From Gaiellasilicea sp963802765 (GTDB taxonomy: Bacteria > Actinomycetota > Thermoleophilia > Gaiellales > Gaiellaceae): DNA of 64,000 nt. A program made the translations under genes and the position numbers. The DNA is taken from assembly GCA_963802765.1 (NCBI GenBank), contig CAWDJZ010000007.1, forward strand, positions 691,149-755,148, in the 5' to 3' direction. Shown one piece after another: positions 46,132-59,761 of this stretch. The notes beneath the pieces are model-generated. The model was given only the letters and a program-made list of their open reading frames with translations, did no database searches and was not told where the DNA came from. Numbering within the stretch: position 1 is the first letter of the stretch; the number at the start of each line of letters is the position of its first letter.

Positions 46132-46611
46132 ATGAGCCGGTTCGCCGCCGATGAGTGTGACCACGCCCGCGTCTGGGCCGCGCTTGCGCCCGACGGTGAG
46201 CTTTCGGAGCTCGAGCGGCGCTCGCTCCGATCGCACCTTCTTACGTGCGAGGCTTGCTTCCGGTTTGCGACGGAGGTCGAGGCCACGACACTGCTGTTGC
46301 GAAGCGACGAGCTCGCCCGTCCGTCCGAGCTCACTCGCGTACCGCGCATCGTGCGGCGCCGCCAGGCGCTCCTGGCACGCACCCGTCCGGTTGCCGCCGC
46401 TGCCGCTGTCGCCCTGATGGCGCTCGGCGTGGCGTCTCGCGCGCCGCTCCAGGTCGACGACCGCGACTCCGGCCTCCGCACGACCACGCCGGCGCTCGCC
46501 GAGCAGCACGAGCTGCAGTCGCTGCGCGTGCTGCGCCAGGGCGCCATCCTCGCGGCGGATCAAGCTCGGCTCGACCCGATGGCGCTGCCGATGGCGAGCC
46601 AGCCGACGTAG
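46132..46611 (+). CDS. Anti-sigma-factor-like protein with zinc-finger motif
   Basis: A 159-residue single-pass membrane protein. The N-terminal domain has CDHARVWAALAPDGELSELE then RSHLLTCEACFRF, giving the HxxxCxxC zinc motif of anti-sigma (ZAS/zf-HC2) proteins, although the first Cys/His is less standard. A membrane helix follows (VAAAAAVALMALGVA, about 86-100) and an extracytoplasmic tail. No sigma factor gene lies next to it, which is unusual for this family. Its transcription would run toward atpD. Confidence 0.65.
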   Translation: MSRFAADECDHARVWAALAPDGELSELERRSLRSHLLTCEACFRFATEVEATTLLLRSDELARPSELTRVPRIVRRRQALLARTRPVAAAAAVALMALGVASRAPLQVDDRDSGLRTTTPALAEQHELQSLRVLRQGAILAADQARLDPMALPMASQPT

Positions 46612-46656
46612 GCGCTGCGGGCTCCCGCTACGTCTCCGGTGGCAGAGACCGTCGGG

Positions 46657-46662
46657 TAGACT
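46657..46662 (+). promoter_or_regulatory. Candidate -10 box of the atpDC unit
   Basis: TAGACT lies 87 bases before the atpD ATG, giving a leader that carries the hairpin at 46675. The two F1 genes need their own promoter because they are separated from the rest of the locus. Confidence 0.45.
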
Positions 46663-46674
46663 GGCGCCCGCCTT

Positions 46675-46698
46675 GGGCGGCGGATCGACGCGCCGCCC
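46675..46698 (+). promoter_or_regulatory. Stem-loop in the atpD leader
   Basis: GGGCGGCG (46675-46682) pairs perfectly with CGCCGCCC (46691-46698) around an eight-base loop, followed by TTCTTCC. It may be a terminator/attenuator or an mRNA stabiliser. Confidence 0.45.
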
Positions 46699-46749
46699 TT
46701 CTTCCACGAGCGAGACCTCCCGACCAGGGAGACGGAGACCAGGAGACAC

Positions 46750-48181
46750 ATGTCCGAGAACGCGCAAGGATCGGCTGCCGGCAAGGTCGTCGAGATCAAG
46801 GGCGTCGTCATCGACGCCGTCTTCCCCGAGCAGCTGCCGGAGATCTACAGCGCGCTCGCGATCGAAGTCCCGAGCGCCGACGGCGGCAGCCGGACGCTGA
46901 TCGCGGAGGTGCAGCAGCACCTCGGCGACGATCGCGTCCGCGCGGTCGCGATGGACTCGACCGACGGGCTCGCGCGCGGCGTCGACGTGGTCGACACGGG
47001 CGCGCCGATCTCCGTTCCCGTCGGCGATGCGACGCTCGGACGGATCTGGAACGTGATCGGCGAGCCGGTCGACAACAAGGAGGCGGCCGGGGCCGACGTC
47101 GAGCGCTGGTCGATCCACCGCGACCCGCCCGCGTTCCGCGACCTCTCGCCGACCGATCGAGATCTTCGAGACCGGCCTCAAGGTCGTCGACCTGATCGCC
47201 CCCTACGTGAAGGGCGGCAAGATCGGCCTCTTCGGCGGCGCCGGCACCGGGAAGACAGTCCTGATCCAGGAGCTGATCCACAACGTCGCCCAGCAGCACG
47301 GCGGCGTCTCGGTCTTCGCCGGCGTCGGCGAGCGCACCCGCGAGGGGAACGACCTCTTCCTCGAGATGACCGAGTCCGAGGTGATCGACAAGGTCGCGCT
47401 CGTCTACGGGCAGATGAACGAGCCGCCGGGCGCGCGTCTCCGCGTCGGCCTCTCGGGCCTGACGATGGCGGAGTACTTCCGCGACCAGGGCCAGGACACG
47501 CTGCTCTTCATCGACAACATCTTCCGCTTCGTCCAGGCGGGCTCGGAGGTGTCGGCGCTCCTGGGCCGGATGCCGAGCGCCGTCGGCTACCAGCCGACCC
47601 TCGCCACCGAGATGGGCCAGCTGCAGGAGCGGATCACCTCGACCCGGACCGGCTCGGTCACCTCGGTGCAGGCGATCTACGTCCCCGCCGACGACCTCAC
47701 CGACCCGGCGCCCGCGAACACCTTCGCGCACCTCGACGCGACGACGGTGCTCTCGCGCGCGATCGTCGAGAAGGGGATCTACCCCGCCGTCGACCCGCTC
47801 GACTCGACCTCCCGCGCGCTCCAGCCGGGAATCGTCTCCGACGAGCACTACCACGTCGCGACGCAGGTGCAGCAGGTGCTCCAGCGCTACAAGGACCTGC
47901 AGGACATCATCGCCATCCTCGGCATGGACGAGCTGACGGACGAGGACAAGCTCGTCGTCTCGCGCGCCCGCAAGGTCGAGCGCTTCCTCTCGCAGCCGAA
48001 CTTCGTCGCCGAGCAGTTCACCGGCACCCCCGGCGAGTACGTCAAGCTGGAGGACACGATCAAGGGCTTCCGCGAGATCATCGAGGGCAAGCACGACGAC
48101 CTGCCCGAGGCGGCCTTCTACATGGTCGGCACGATCGAGGGCGCCGTCGCGAAGGCCGAGAAGACCGCGGCCGCCGCGTAA
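46750..48181 (+). CDS. atpD: ATP synthase F1 subunit beta, with a +1 frameshift
   Basis: Catalytic subunit, about 476 residues. Walker A is FGGAGTGKTVLIQEL, the catalytic Glu is in GVGERTREGNDL, then LLFIDNIFRFVQAGSEVSALLGR. One extra base at 47155 separates RDLSPT from EIFETGLKVVDLI. Nothing else is wrong. It is followed directly by atpC (TAATG) but is separated from atpG by 7.1 kb holding a peptide transporter and two other genes. Confidence 0.95.
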
Positions 48182-48612
48182 TGGCGGAGATCCACCCGAA
48201 GTTCGACCTCGCCCTCGTCACCCCGGAGGGCGACGCCTTCCGGGGCGAGGTGGAGATGCTCGTCGTTCCCGGCGCGGCAGGGGAGATCGGCGTGCTCGCG
48301 CGGCACGCGCCGCTCGTCGCAACGCTCAAGGCCGGCTCGACGCGCGTCTACCTCGACCGGGCGAACGAGGACGTGCTGGAGTTCGCGACCGGCCCCGGCT
48401 TCTTCAAGGTCGAGCTCGACAACGCGATCGCGCTCGTCGACGATGCCGTGAACGTGAAGGAGATCGACGACGCGCGCGCCCAGGAGCAGCTCGAGGAGGC
48501 GAAGGCGGAGCTTGCGCGCGTCGAGTCGGGCGAGTCGAAGGCCGACCGCTGGCAGCTCGAGCAGCGGATCAAGCACGCGGAAAACCAACTAACAGTCGCC
48601 GGACGTACGTAG
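48181..48612 (+). CDS. atpC: ATP synthase F1 subunit epsilon
   Basis: A 143-residue epsilon subunit: a beta-barrel (LALVTPEGDAFRGEVEMLVVPG, quoted in part; GEIGVLARHAPLVATLKAG) and a two-helix C terminus (ARAQEQLEEAKAELARVESG). It couples rotation and can inhibit ATP hydrolysis. Confidence 0.94.
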   Translation: MAEIHPKFDLALVTPEGDAFRGEVEMLVVPGAAGEIGVLARHAPLVATLKAGSTRVYLDRANEDVLEFATGPGFFKVELDNAIALVDDAVNVKEIDDARAQEQLEEAKAELARVESGESKADRWQLEQRIKHAENQLTVAGRT

Positions 48613-48616
48613 AGGC

Positions 48617-49321
48617 ATGCGGGCGACCGTCGCCGAGAAGCGGGACGTCGCGAAGGGAACGCTGCTCGTCCTCTTCGCCGTCGACGGCTATCCGGACTAC
48701 CGCCCCGGCAGCTACTTCTGGGTCGAGCTCCCGAACCGCGGTCACGAGGATGAGAAGGGGCTGCGCCGCCACATCTCGCTCGTCACCTCGCCCACGGAGG
48801 AGGGTGTCGTCGGCCTTGCGACGCGGCTCCGCGACTCGGCGTTCAAGCAGACACTTTCCGAGCTCGAGGTCGGCGACGAGGTCGCGGTCGAGGAGCCGAA
48901 GGGCTCGTTCCTGCTGCCCGAGGACACGGGCGTGGAGTACGTGTTCGTCGCGGGCGGGATCGGGATCACCGTCTTTCGCTCGATGCTGCGCTACATCGCC
49001 GACGAGGGCCTCCCGTACCGGATCACGCTCGTCTACTCGAACCGCGACAGCGAGTCGGCGGCGTTCCTGGACGAGCTCGAGGAGCTGGAGCGGCGGATCG
49101 ACGGCCTGCGCGTCGTCCTCGTCATGACCGACGAGGAGGAATGGGAGGGGGAGCGGCGCCGTCTCGACGCTGACGTGCTCGGGGAGCTCGTCGGCGGGCT
49201 CGAGGGCAAGCAGTTCCTCGTCGCCGGCCCACCCGAGATGGCCCAGGCGGTCGCGGACTCCCTGCTGAGTGCCGGCCTGCCGGAAGAGCGCGTCCTCGCC
49301 GACAAGTTCTCGGGCTACTAG
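48617..49321 (+). CDS. FAD/NAD(P)-binding oxidoreductase (ferredoxin-NADP reductase family)
   Basis: A 234-residue reductase without a ferredoxin domain. The flavin motif RxxS is in LRRHISLVTSP, the NAD(P) pyrophosphate loop is VAGGIGITVFRSMLRY, and VAGPPEM and ADKFSGY occur near the end. It could reduce a ferredoxin, flavodoxin or B12 partner; next to metH a role in reactivating cob(II)alamin is conceivable but not shown. Four bases separate it from atpC. Confidence 0.82.
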   Translation: MRATVAEKRDVAKGTLLVLFAVDGYPDYRPGSYFWVELPNRGHEDEKGLRRHISLVTSPTEEGVVGLATRLRDSAFKQTLSELEVGDEVAVEEPKGSFLLPEDTGVEYVFVAGGIGITVFRSMLRYIADEGLPYRITLVYSNRDSESAAFLDELEELERRIDGLRVVLVMTDEEEWEGERRRLDADVLGELVGGLEGKQFLVAGPPEMAQAVADSLLSAGLPEERVLADKFSGY

Positions 49322-49350
49322 AAACCCTTCGCAACGCCTTCTCCGTGCGC

Positions 49351-49465
49351 TAGCCTTGAGCGCACCCGGAGAGCTTTGAACGGCAGCTTGGCGACCGGGT
49401 CACCAAACGCCTAAAGAGCCGGCGGGGATTGCGATCCGCCCTCTTTCGGCAACCGTGGAGGGCAA
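49351..49465 (+). promoter_or_regulatory. Promoter and structured leader of metH (riboswitch candidate)
   Basis: TAGCCT at 49351-49356 is a plausible -10 box. The leader can fold: ACCCGG (49364-49369) with CCGGGT (49395-49400), and AAAGAG plus GGCGG (49413-49425) with CCGCC plus CTCTTT (49436-49446), followed by CGGCAACC at 49448. The last string resembles SAM-I/SAM-IV junctions, but I cannot fit the full consensus, so the class and ligand are open. Confidence 0.4.
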
Positions 49466-53056
<3,591 letters not shown>

Positions 53057-53091
53057 TGCGGCGGCCGCGAGCCGGCCGCTAGAAGTCAGTC

Positions 53092-53772
53092 GTGGGTCTT
53101 CGCCTCGCCGTTCTCCTCGCCGGCTGCCTGTGCGCTGCCGGCGCTCGCGCTCGCAGCCGACACGGATCCGGTCAAGCGGATCGATCCGGCCGACCAGCGT
53201 AAGGCAGCGTCGGTCATCCTCCAGCGCGCCGACCTCGGTGCCGGCTGGCGGAAGGTCTCTGTCGCCCCCGATGACATGGCCGACGTCGACTTGTCCCGGT
53301 TTCAACCCCGACCTGTCCGAAGCTGACGGTAACGGGCGAGGCGAAGGCGACGTACAAGAAGGCTGTGGGGATCCAGTCCGTCTACTCGGGAGCGTCGGTG
53401 TACGAGACGAAGGCGGATGCGCTTGCGTTGCGGTCACACACCGTCAAGCCCGGCCTCGCGCGGTGCCTCGCCCACACCTTGAAGCAGGGCATGGACGCGG
53501 AGAACGGCACGGTCACGATCGTGAGCCAGGGCCGAATCGCCTTCCCGAAGGTCGCGCCGCGCACTGCCGCGTTTCGCGTCGTCACGTCGGTGTCGGTCAG
53601 ACAGGCCGGCCAGACCGTGGCGTTGCCGTTCACGCTGCACTGGGTGGGGCTCGGGCGCGGTCGAGCCGAGACCGCGTTCTTCGCACTCGGAGCGGGCAAG
53701 GGGCTTCCGATGGAAGACCTGCGCGCGTTCGCAAGGCTGCTCGCGGGCAGGCTGGCGGCCGCGAAGGTCTGA
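53092..53772 (+). CDS. Secreted protein of unknown function, with three +1 frameshifts
   Basis: Corrected length is about 225 residues. A GTG start and MGLRLAVLLA signal run into CALPALALAADTDPVK after one extra base (about 53122), then VKRIDPADQRKAASVILQRADL. Extra bases near 53291-53297 and at 53319 give GFNPDLSKLTVTGEAKATYKK. The last frame is intact from there to the stop (VYSGASVYETKADALALRS...LARLLAGRLAAAKV). No known domain; the DLG-W start and Tyr/Lys-rich middle are not distinctive. Confidence 0.6.
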
Positions 53773-53891
53773 TCCTCGCAGGGCGGATTGGTAGCGTCCC
53801 CGCATCCTCTGCCTCGACGTCCTTCGCCTCGCGCCCAAGTACCGGCGCCTCCTCATCGCCCGCTCGCACCGCGCATCTGTAAGGCCGTCGC

Positions 53892-54884
53892 GTGAGCCCG
53901 CGCGGAAACTGGACGCTCGACGAGCTCTCGGCCGGGGTCCGAGCAGGCGACCGGCGTGCGCTGGCGCGCGCCATCACGCTGGTCGAGAACCGCGACCCGC
54001 TCTCGTACGAGCTCGTGCGCGAGCTCTACCCCGAGACCGGCTCCGCGTTCGTCGTCGGCGTCACGGGCCCGCCGGGCGTCGGCAAGTCGTCCTTGATCAG
54101 CGCACTCGTACAGCACGTTCGGGCCCAGGAGCGCACCGTGGGCGTGATCTCCGTCGACCCCTCGAGCCCGTTCACCCATGGCGCGCTGCTCGGCGACCGG
54201 ATCAGGCTCGCGGACCACTTCCTCGACCCCGACGTCTTCATCCGCTCGATGGGGACGCGGGGCCATCTCGGTGGGCTCGCCGAGGCGACGCTCCAGGCCG
54301 CGCTCCTGCTCGACGCGGCGGCGAAGGAGCTCGTCCTGCTCGAGACAGTCGGGGCCGGCCAGAGCGAGGTCGAGGTGATCGGAATCGCCGACACCGTCCT
54401 GCTCGTGCTCATGCCCGGCTCGGGCGACTCCGTGCAGGCGTTGAAGGCCGGGATCATGGAGATCCCTGACGTGATCGCGATCAACAAGATGGACCATCCG
54501 GCGGCGAAGACGATGCTGAACGAGGTGCGGTCGATCCTCGCCCTCGACCGCGAACGCGCGTGGCGGCCGCCGATCGTGCTGACCGAGGCGATTCGCGGCG
54601 AGAACGTGCCCGAGCTGTGGGCGAAGATCGAGGAGCACCGCTCCTTCCTCGAGTCGGAGGGGCTGCTCGAGGAGCGCCGGCGGCGGAACCTCGCCGGCGA
54701 GGTGTTTGCGGCGGCGACGAGCCGCGCAAAGCTCCATCTGCAGGCGGAGGTCGCCGAGAAGCCCGAGCTGCGCCGGCTGCTCGACGAGGTGCAGGAGCGG
54801 AAGCTCGATCCCCTCTCCGCGGTGCGTGAGATCCTGGAGCAGGTGTACGGAATTGAAGACTCGAACGACGCCGACACTCACTGA
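53892..54884 (+). CDS. meaB: MeaB/ArgK-type G3E GTPase
   Basis: Chaperone GTPase of 330 residues that loads and repairs B12 in methylmalonyl-CoA mutase. Walker A GPPGVGKSSLISAL near residue 62, VDPSSPFTHGALLGDRIR, LLETVGAGQSEVEV, and the NKMD guanine motif (AINKMDHP). Together with the adenosyltransferase and mutase subunits it completes a B12-mutase set, although it lies 36 kb from them. GTG start at 53892. Overlaps ilvA at its 3' end. Confidence 0.93.
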   Translation: MSPRGNWTLDELSAGVRAGDRRALARAITLVENRDPLSYELVRELYPETGSAFVVGVTGPPGVGKSSLISALVQHVRAQERTVGVISVDPSSPFTHGALLGDRIRLADHFLDPDVFIRSMGTRGHLGGLAEATLQAALLLDAAAKELVLLETVGAGQSEVEVIGIADTVLLVLMPGSGDSVQALKAGIMEIPDVIAINKMDHPAAKTMLNEVRSILALDRERAWRPPIVLTEAIRGENVPELWAKIEEHRSFLESEGLLEERRRRNLAGEVFAAATSRAKLHLQAEVAEKPELRRLLDEVQERKLDPLSAVREILEQVYGIEDSNDADTH

Positions 54885-56049
54885 CATCGAGACCGCGCGT
54901 GCCCGGATCGACGGGATCGCCCGCGTCACGCCCGTCTTCTCGTCCGAGACGCTGTCCCGACTCTCGGGCCGAGCGGTGCACCTGAAGGCCGAGAACATCC
55001 AGCGCACCGGCGCGTTCAAGATCCGCGGCGCCGTGAACGTGATCGCCTCCCTCACTCCGACGGAGCGTGCGGCGGGTGTCGTCGCCGCCAGCGCGGGAAA
55101 CCACGGCCAGGCGGTCGCGTGGGCGGCCCGCGAGGCCGGGATCGCCGCGACCGTCTTCATGCCGCAGGACTCGCCGATGGCGAAGGTCGACGCGACCCGC
55201 AACTACGGCGCCCGCGTCGAGCTGGAGGGCGCCGGCTTCGACGAGTCGCTCCAGGCGGCCGAGGCGTTCGTCGCGTCGAGCGGCGCCACGTTCATCCACG
55301 CCTTCGAGGACGAGCGCGTGATCGCGGGCCAGGGAACGATCGGACTGGAGCTCGCGGAGCAGCTCGCCGGGCTCGGCACCCTGGTCGTCCCGATCGGCGG
55401 GGGAGGTCTCGCGTCCGGGATCGCGATCGCGCTGCGGGCGCTCAGGCCCGACGTTCGTCTCGTGGGAGTGCAGGCGGAAGCGGTGTCCCCGTTCGCCGGC
55501 GGCGACGTCCACGGCTACACGATCGCGGAGGGGATCGCGGTCAAGCAGCCGGGTGCCCTGACCACCGCGATCCTGAACGAGCTGCTCGACGACGTGGTCA
55601 CGGTCACGGACGAGCAGATCAGTCACGCCATCGTGCTCCTGCTCGAGCGGACGAAGCTGCTCGTGGAAGGCGCAGGTGCAGCCCCGGTCGCCGCGGTGCT
55701 CGCCGGCAAGGCAGGCGGAGAGGACCAGGTGTGCGCGCTCCTCTCCGGCGGCAACATCGACGCGACGCTGCTGATCCAGGTGATGCGGCACGGGTTGACG
55801 CACGCGGGCCGCTACCTCGTCGTGCGCACCCGGCTCGAGGACCGCCCCGGCGAGCTGATCAAGCTGCTCCAGCTCGTGGCCGAGGAGCGCGCCAACGTGG
55901 TCTCGGTCGAGCACCACCGCGAGGGGATGGAGCTCCCGATCGGCCAGACCGAGGTGGAGCTGACGGTCGCCATGCGCGACGAGGCCCACTGCGACGAGCT
56001 TCGAGCCACGCTCGCCCAGCGCGGCTACCCCGCCGAACGCCTCAGCTAG
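54853..56049 (+). CDS. ilvA: Threonine ammonia-lyase (biosynthetic type with ACT domain)
   Basis: Deaminates threonine to 2-oxobutanoate for isoleucine. The PLP lysine is in NIQRTGAFKIRGA, followed by ASAGNHGQAVAWAA and PIGGGGLASGIA. The C-terminal ACT-like domain (about 325-398; VRTRLEDRPGELIKLLQLVAEE) suggests allosteric control. The TTG at 54853 is the first usable start, overlapping meaB by 32 bases. Length about 398 residues. Confidence 0.92.
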   Translation: MKTRTTPTLTDIETARARIDGIARVTPVFSSETLSRLSGRAVHLKAENIQRTGAFKIRGAVNVIASLTPTERAAGVVAASAGNHGQAVAWAAREAGIAATVFMPQDSPMAKVDATRNYGARVELEGAGFDESLQAAEAFVASSGATFIHAFEDERVIAGQGTIGLELAEQLAGLGTLVVPIGGGGLASGIAIALRALRPDVRLVGVQAEAVSPFAGGDVHGYTIAEGIAVKQPGALTTAILNELLDDVVTVTDEQISHAIVLLLERTKLLVEGAGAAPVAAVLAGKAGGEDQVCALLSGGNIDATLLIQVMRHGLTHAGRYLVVRTRLEDRPGELIKLLQLVAEERANVVSVEHHREGMELPIGQTEVELTVAMRDEAHCDELRATLAQRGYPAERLS

Positions 56050-56071
56050 GCCGAACGCTGCTTCTCGGCGG

Positions 56072-57411
56072 TCAGGACCCGCAGCGGCGGAACTCGACCG
56101 TCGAGCCGCCGCGGGCCGACCAGGCCGTGACACCGCCGTCGAGCACGGGCCGCGCGGCGATGCCGTTCGCGGCCAGGATCGAGGCAGCGACGCCCGCCCG
56201 TGCGCCGCTCTCGCAGATGGTGACGACCGGTCGGTCGTTGGGCACGTCGGCGCCGGAGATGGCCAGGAGCCGGTACGGGATGTTGCGGCTGCCGGCGATG
56301 TAGCCGCCGTCCCGCTCGTCGCGCTCGCGCACGTCGATCACCTCGGCGCCCTGCGCGAGAAGGCTTTCGAGCTCGTCGAGGTCGACCGGGTCGATCCGCT
56401 CGGGACCGGCCCCGAGGACGTAGCCCTCGAGCTCGAGGAAGCCGATCGAGCGGAGCCCACGCACCGCCCGTTCGGCCTCGGCAGGGCTCGCGGCCTGGAC
56501 GACGATCCGGTCGGCGGAGTCGAGCACGAAGCCCGACTTGGTCGCGAACGACGTTCCCGACACCGGCACGTTCAGCGCCCCGGGGACGTGACCTTCGAGG
56601 AAGTCGACGAGGGGGCGCACGTCGAGAATCGTCGCGCCTGCGGGCGCAGCTGCGAGCTCGCCGACCTCGGCCGGGGCACCGACGAACGGGCCGCGGTTGA
56701 GCTCGACGAGGAGGCCCATGTTCGGCGGCTTCGGTGCCGACGTTGCAGCGGACTCGGCGACGAAGTCGAGCTCGTTCTCGATCCGCAGGGACCGGTTGAA
56801 GCGCCGCTCGAAGCCGAGCGTCGTCGAGGCCTTGGAGCTCATGCTCTTGCCACACAGGGAGCCGGCGACGTGGCCGGGGAACACCTCGACCCCGTCGGGG
56901 AGCTCGAGCAGCCGCTGCAGCGAGTGGAACAGCCCCTCGGCGCCCTCCTTCGCGCCGACTGCGAGGTCGGGTCGCGCGACGTCCCCGACGAAGAGCGAGT
57001 CGCCGGTGAGGAGGAGCCACGGCTCCTCTGCGCGGCTGCGGTCGATGACGGCGAGACAGGTGTGCTCGGGCCGGTGCCCCGGCGTGTGGATCGCGCGCAG
57101 GACGACGTCGCCGAGCTCGATCTCCGAGCCGTCCTCGAGGGCGTCGTGCGGATACGTCGGCCTCGGCGGCCGGGTGGATGGAGACAGGGACGCCGTGTTC
57201 GAGCGCGAGCCGGCCGTGGCCGGAAAGGTGGTCGGCATGCGTGTGCGTCTCGACCACGCGGACGATCTCGACGTCGCGCCGCGAGGCGGCCTCCAGGACG
57301 CGGCTCGATCGCGTACGGAGGGTCGACGACCGCGGCGACTGCCGCATCCTCGTCACCCACCAGGTACGACGCGCAGCCGAGGTCGTCGTCCACGAACTGC
57401 TCGAACAGCAC
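56072..57411 (-). CDS. Persulfide dioxygenase-like MBL protein fused to two rhodanese domains, with two +1 frameshifts
   Basis: About 445 residues. The MBL domain (about 1-240) has ETHTHADHLSGHGRLALEHG, the ETHE1-type HxHxDH motif, plus TPGHRPEHT and FPGHVAG. It is followed by a rhodanese domain whose expected Cys loop reads VVQAASPA (no Cys, so probably inactive) and a second one with Cys intact in TICESGARAGVAAS. Extra bases at 57301 and 57155 break the frame inside the MBL domain. It likely oxidises glutathione or similar persulfide to sulfite and handles sulfane sulfur. Confidence 0.85.
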
Positions 57412-57425
57412 GAAACGTGACGCTA

Positions 57426-57905
57426 TCAGGCTTTCCGGCGCGCGAACACCAGTGCCGCAGCCGCCAGTCCGACCGCGAAGAGCGTGCCGACGGCGGCTGC
57501 AGCCCAGGGAAACCGATCGTCCGACGCCGCCGCGGGCACGACCGTGATCGCGTCCTCGACCTCGACCGACTCGCCGTCCGCATAGACGGCGCGCAGCACG
57601 AGCGGCAACACACCGGGCTCCGTGTCGGCCTCCGTCCGCACCCGCGCGGTCCACCGTGTCTCAGACGCAACGACGCCCTGGAGCCGGGTGGAGAGGGTCT
57701 CGAGCCCCGGCCCCTCGACCTCGAGCCGTTCCGGAGGCGCCCCCGGCCGCAGCTGGGGCAGCTCGATCCGCAGCTCCGCGATCGCGCCCGGCTCGACGAG
57801 GCGCGGCTGCACGTTTACATGGGATAACACAGGCTTAACGCACGACAGAGCGACCACGGTCGCTATCGTGGCGACGCAGGAAAAACGTACAGGACGCCGA
57901 TTCAC
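57426..57905 (-). CDS. YcnI-like DUF1775 protein with signal peptide and C-terminal helix
   Basis: A 159-residue exported protein. The mature part begins HVNVQPRLVEPG, where the leading His matches the N-terminal copper-binding His of YcnI proteins. A Pro/Glu-rich beta domain follows and a C-terminal membrane helix with VFARRKA. I chose the GTG at 57905, since it puts a normal signal peptide (VRFSCVATIATVVALSCV) at the start. Fourteen bases separate it from the MBL-rhodanese gene, so they may form an operon. Confidence 0.7.
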   Translation of the reverse strand: MNRRPVRFSCVATIATVVALSCVKPVLSHVNVQPRLVEPGAIAELRIELPQLRPGAPPERLEVEGPGLETLSTRLQGVVASETRWTARVRTEADTEPGVLPLVLRAVYADGESVEVEDAITVVPAAASDDRFPWAAAAVGTLFAVGLAAAALVFARRKA

Positions 57906-57994
57906 AGGTTTGGGATGGGTATACCTGGAAAAAACCCACTCGGCGTCCTCACGCCCCCCTTGCATCAATGCACACCAACGGAAGGAAAGCCCAC

Positions 57995-59666
57995 ATGAGG
58001 ACGAAGAACCTCTGGCTGCTGCTGGCGCTGCTCGTCTCGAGCTTCGCGCTGGTCGCAGCCGGTTGCGGCGGCGACGACGAGGAAGCTGGGTCGGAGACCG
58101 GTGCAGCCACGGAAGGGGCGGCGGAAGCCGCCGAGCAGGTGATCACGGTCAACTGGGGCACCGAGCCCCCATCGCTCGACCCCGGTCTGGCCAGCGACGT
58201 CACGTCGGCCAACATCCTGCTCAACATCATGGATCCGCTCATCACGCTCGACGAGGATCTGAACCCGGTTGCCGAACGCGGCCGAGAGCTTCGAGACGAG
58301 CGAGGACGGCAAGACCGTCACGTTCGTGCTCCGCGACGACCTCAAGTGGACGAACGGCGATCCCGTCACCGCCGAGGACTTCGAGTACTCGTGGAAGCGC
58401 ACGGTCTCGCCCGAGCTCGGCGCCGACTACGCGTACCAGTTCTACGGCATCGTCGGGGCGCAGGAGTACAACGGCTGCGACCCGGAGAAGGACGACTGCG
58501 CGAAGCTCGCGGACGGGATGGGCGTCAACGCCGTCGACGAGAAGACCCTCGAGGTCAAGCTGACGACGCCGCAGCCCTGGTTCATCCAGCAGGTGGCGCA
58601 TCACTCGTTCCTCGCGGTCAACAAGAAGGCCGTCGATGAGTTCGGCGACAAGTGGACCGAAGCGGCGAACATCGTCACCAACGGCCCGTTCAAGCTCGCA
58701 GCGCTGGGAGCACAACTCGGCGATCGACATCGTCAAGGACGACACGTGGCGCGACGCCGACAGACGTCAAGCTCACGCGCGTGAACGGCCGCATGATCTC
58801 GGACGGCGTCACCGCCGTGCAGGCCTTCGAGGCCGGCGAGGTCGACGTCCTCCAGGGCGGCCTGCCGCCGGACGAGATGTCCCGCCTGAAGGAGACGCCC
58901 GAGTACGAGCAGTATCCGGGCCTCGGCACCTACTACTACGGCGTCAACGTCAAGAACATCCCGGACGTGAACCAGCGCCGGGCGATGGCGCTCGCGATTC
59001 CGCGGCAGTCGGTGATCGACAACGTCGCGCAGGCCGACCAGCTGCCCGCGAGCGGCTTCACGCCGGAGGGCATGCCGGGGTTCGACACGATCAACCCGGA
59101 GTCGCAGTGGCTGCCCGCCGAGGGTGACATGGAGCAGGCGAAGGAGCTCATGAACGAGGTCGCCAGCCCCAAGAAGGACATCACCCTCTACATCAACGAC
59201 TCCCCGGGTCACCGTGAGATCGCCGTCGCGATCCAGGCCGCCTGGAAGGAGCTCGGGATCACGAGCACGATCAAGCAGCAGGAGTTCCAGCAGTACCTGG
59301 AGTTCCTGGGGCCGCCGCCGAACAACGACGTCGACGTCTACCGGCTCGGCTGGATCGGCGACTTCGTCGACGCGATCAACTTCCTCGAGCTGTGGACGTG
59401 CGAGTCGGGCAACAACTCGACCAACTTCTGCAACGAGGAGTACGACGCGAAGATCGAGGAGGCCCGCAGCACGCCGGACAACGACGCCCGCTACGAGCTC
59501 TACGCGCGAGGCGGAGGAGATCCTCTTCGGCGAGAACGGCGAGATGCCCGTCCTGCCGATCTACTTCTACACGTACGTCGCGCTCGAGAGCGAGAACGTC
59601 AAGGAGACCTACGACACCAACCTGCTCGACCAGGTCGACCTGACCAAGGTCGTCGTCACCGAGTAG
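57995..59666 (+). CDS. Family 5 peptide solute-binding lipoprotein, transporter 2, with four +1 frameshifts
   Basis: About 555 residues. The signal ends in a lipobox (LLVSSFALVAAGCGGDDEE). Family features: NWGTEPPSLDPG, LRDDLKWTNGDPVTAEDFEYS and NGPFKLAA. Extra bases at 58271, about 58704, 58759 and about 59507 interrupt the frame; each joint restores a sensible sequence (LNPV/PNAAESFE, KLAA/WEHNSAIDI, WRDA/TDVKLTRV, YA/EAEEILFGENG). It is a second, lipid-anchored binding protein beside that of transporter 1. RBS GGAAGGAAAG. Confidence 0.87.
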
Positions 59667-59692
59667 CAGCACGCAGTGGTTCGACGCGAACA

Positions 59693-59722
59693 GCGGACGG
59701 GGCTCGAACGAGCCCCGTCCGC
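59693..59722 (+). terminator. Strong stem-loop after binding protein of transporter 2
   Basis: A perfect 13-base stem (59693-59705 with 59710-59722) around GAAC. It occupies the same place as the hairpin in transporter 1, between the binding protein and the first permease. Confidence 0.65.
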
Positions 59723-59761
59723 GCGTTCGTGAAATCTCAACGAGGGTAGTAGGGTCAGATC

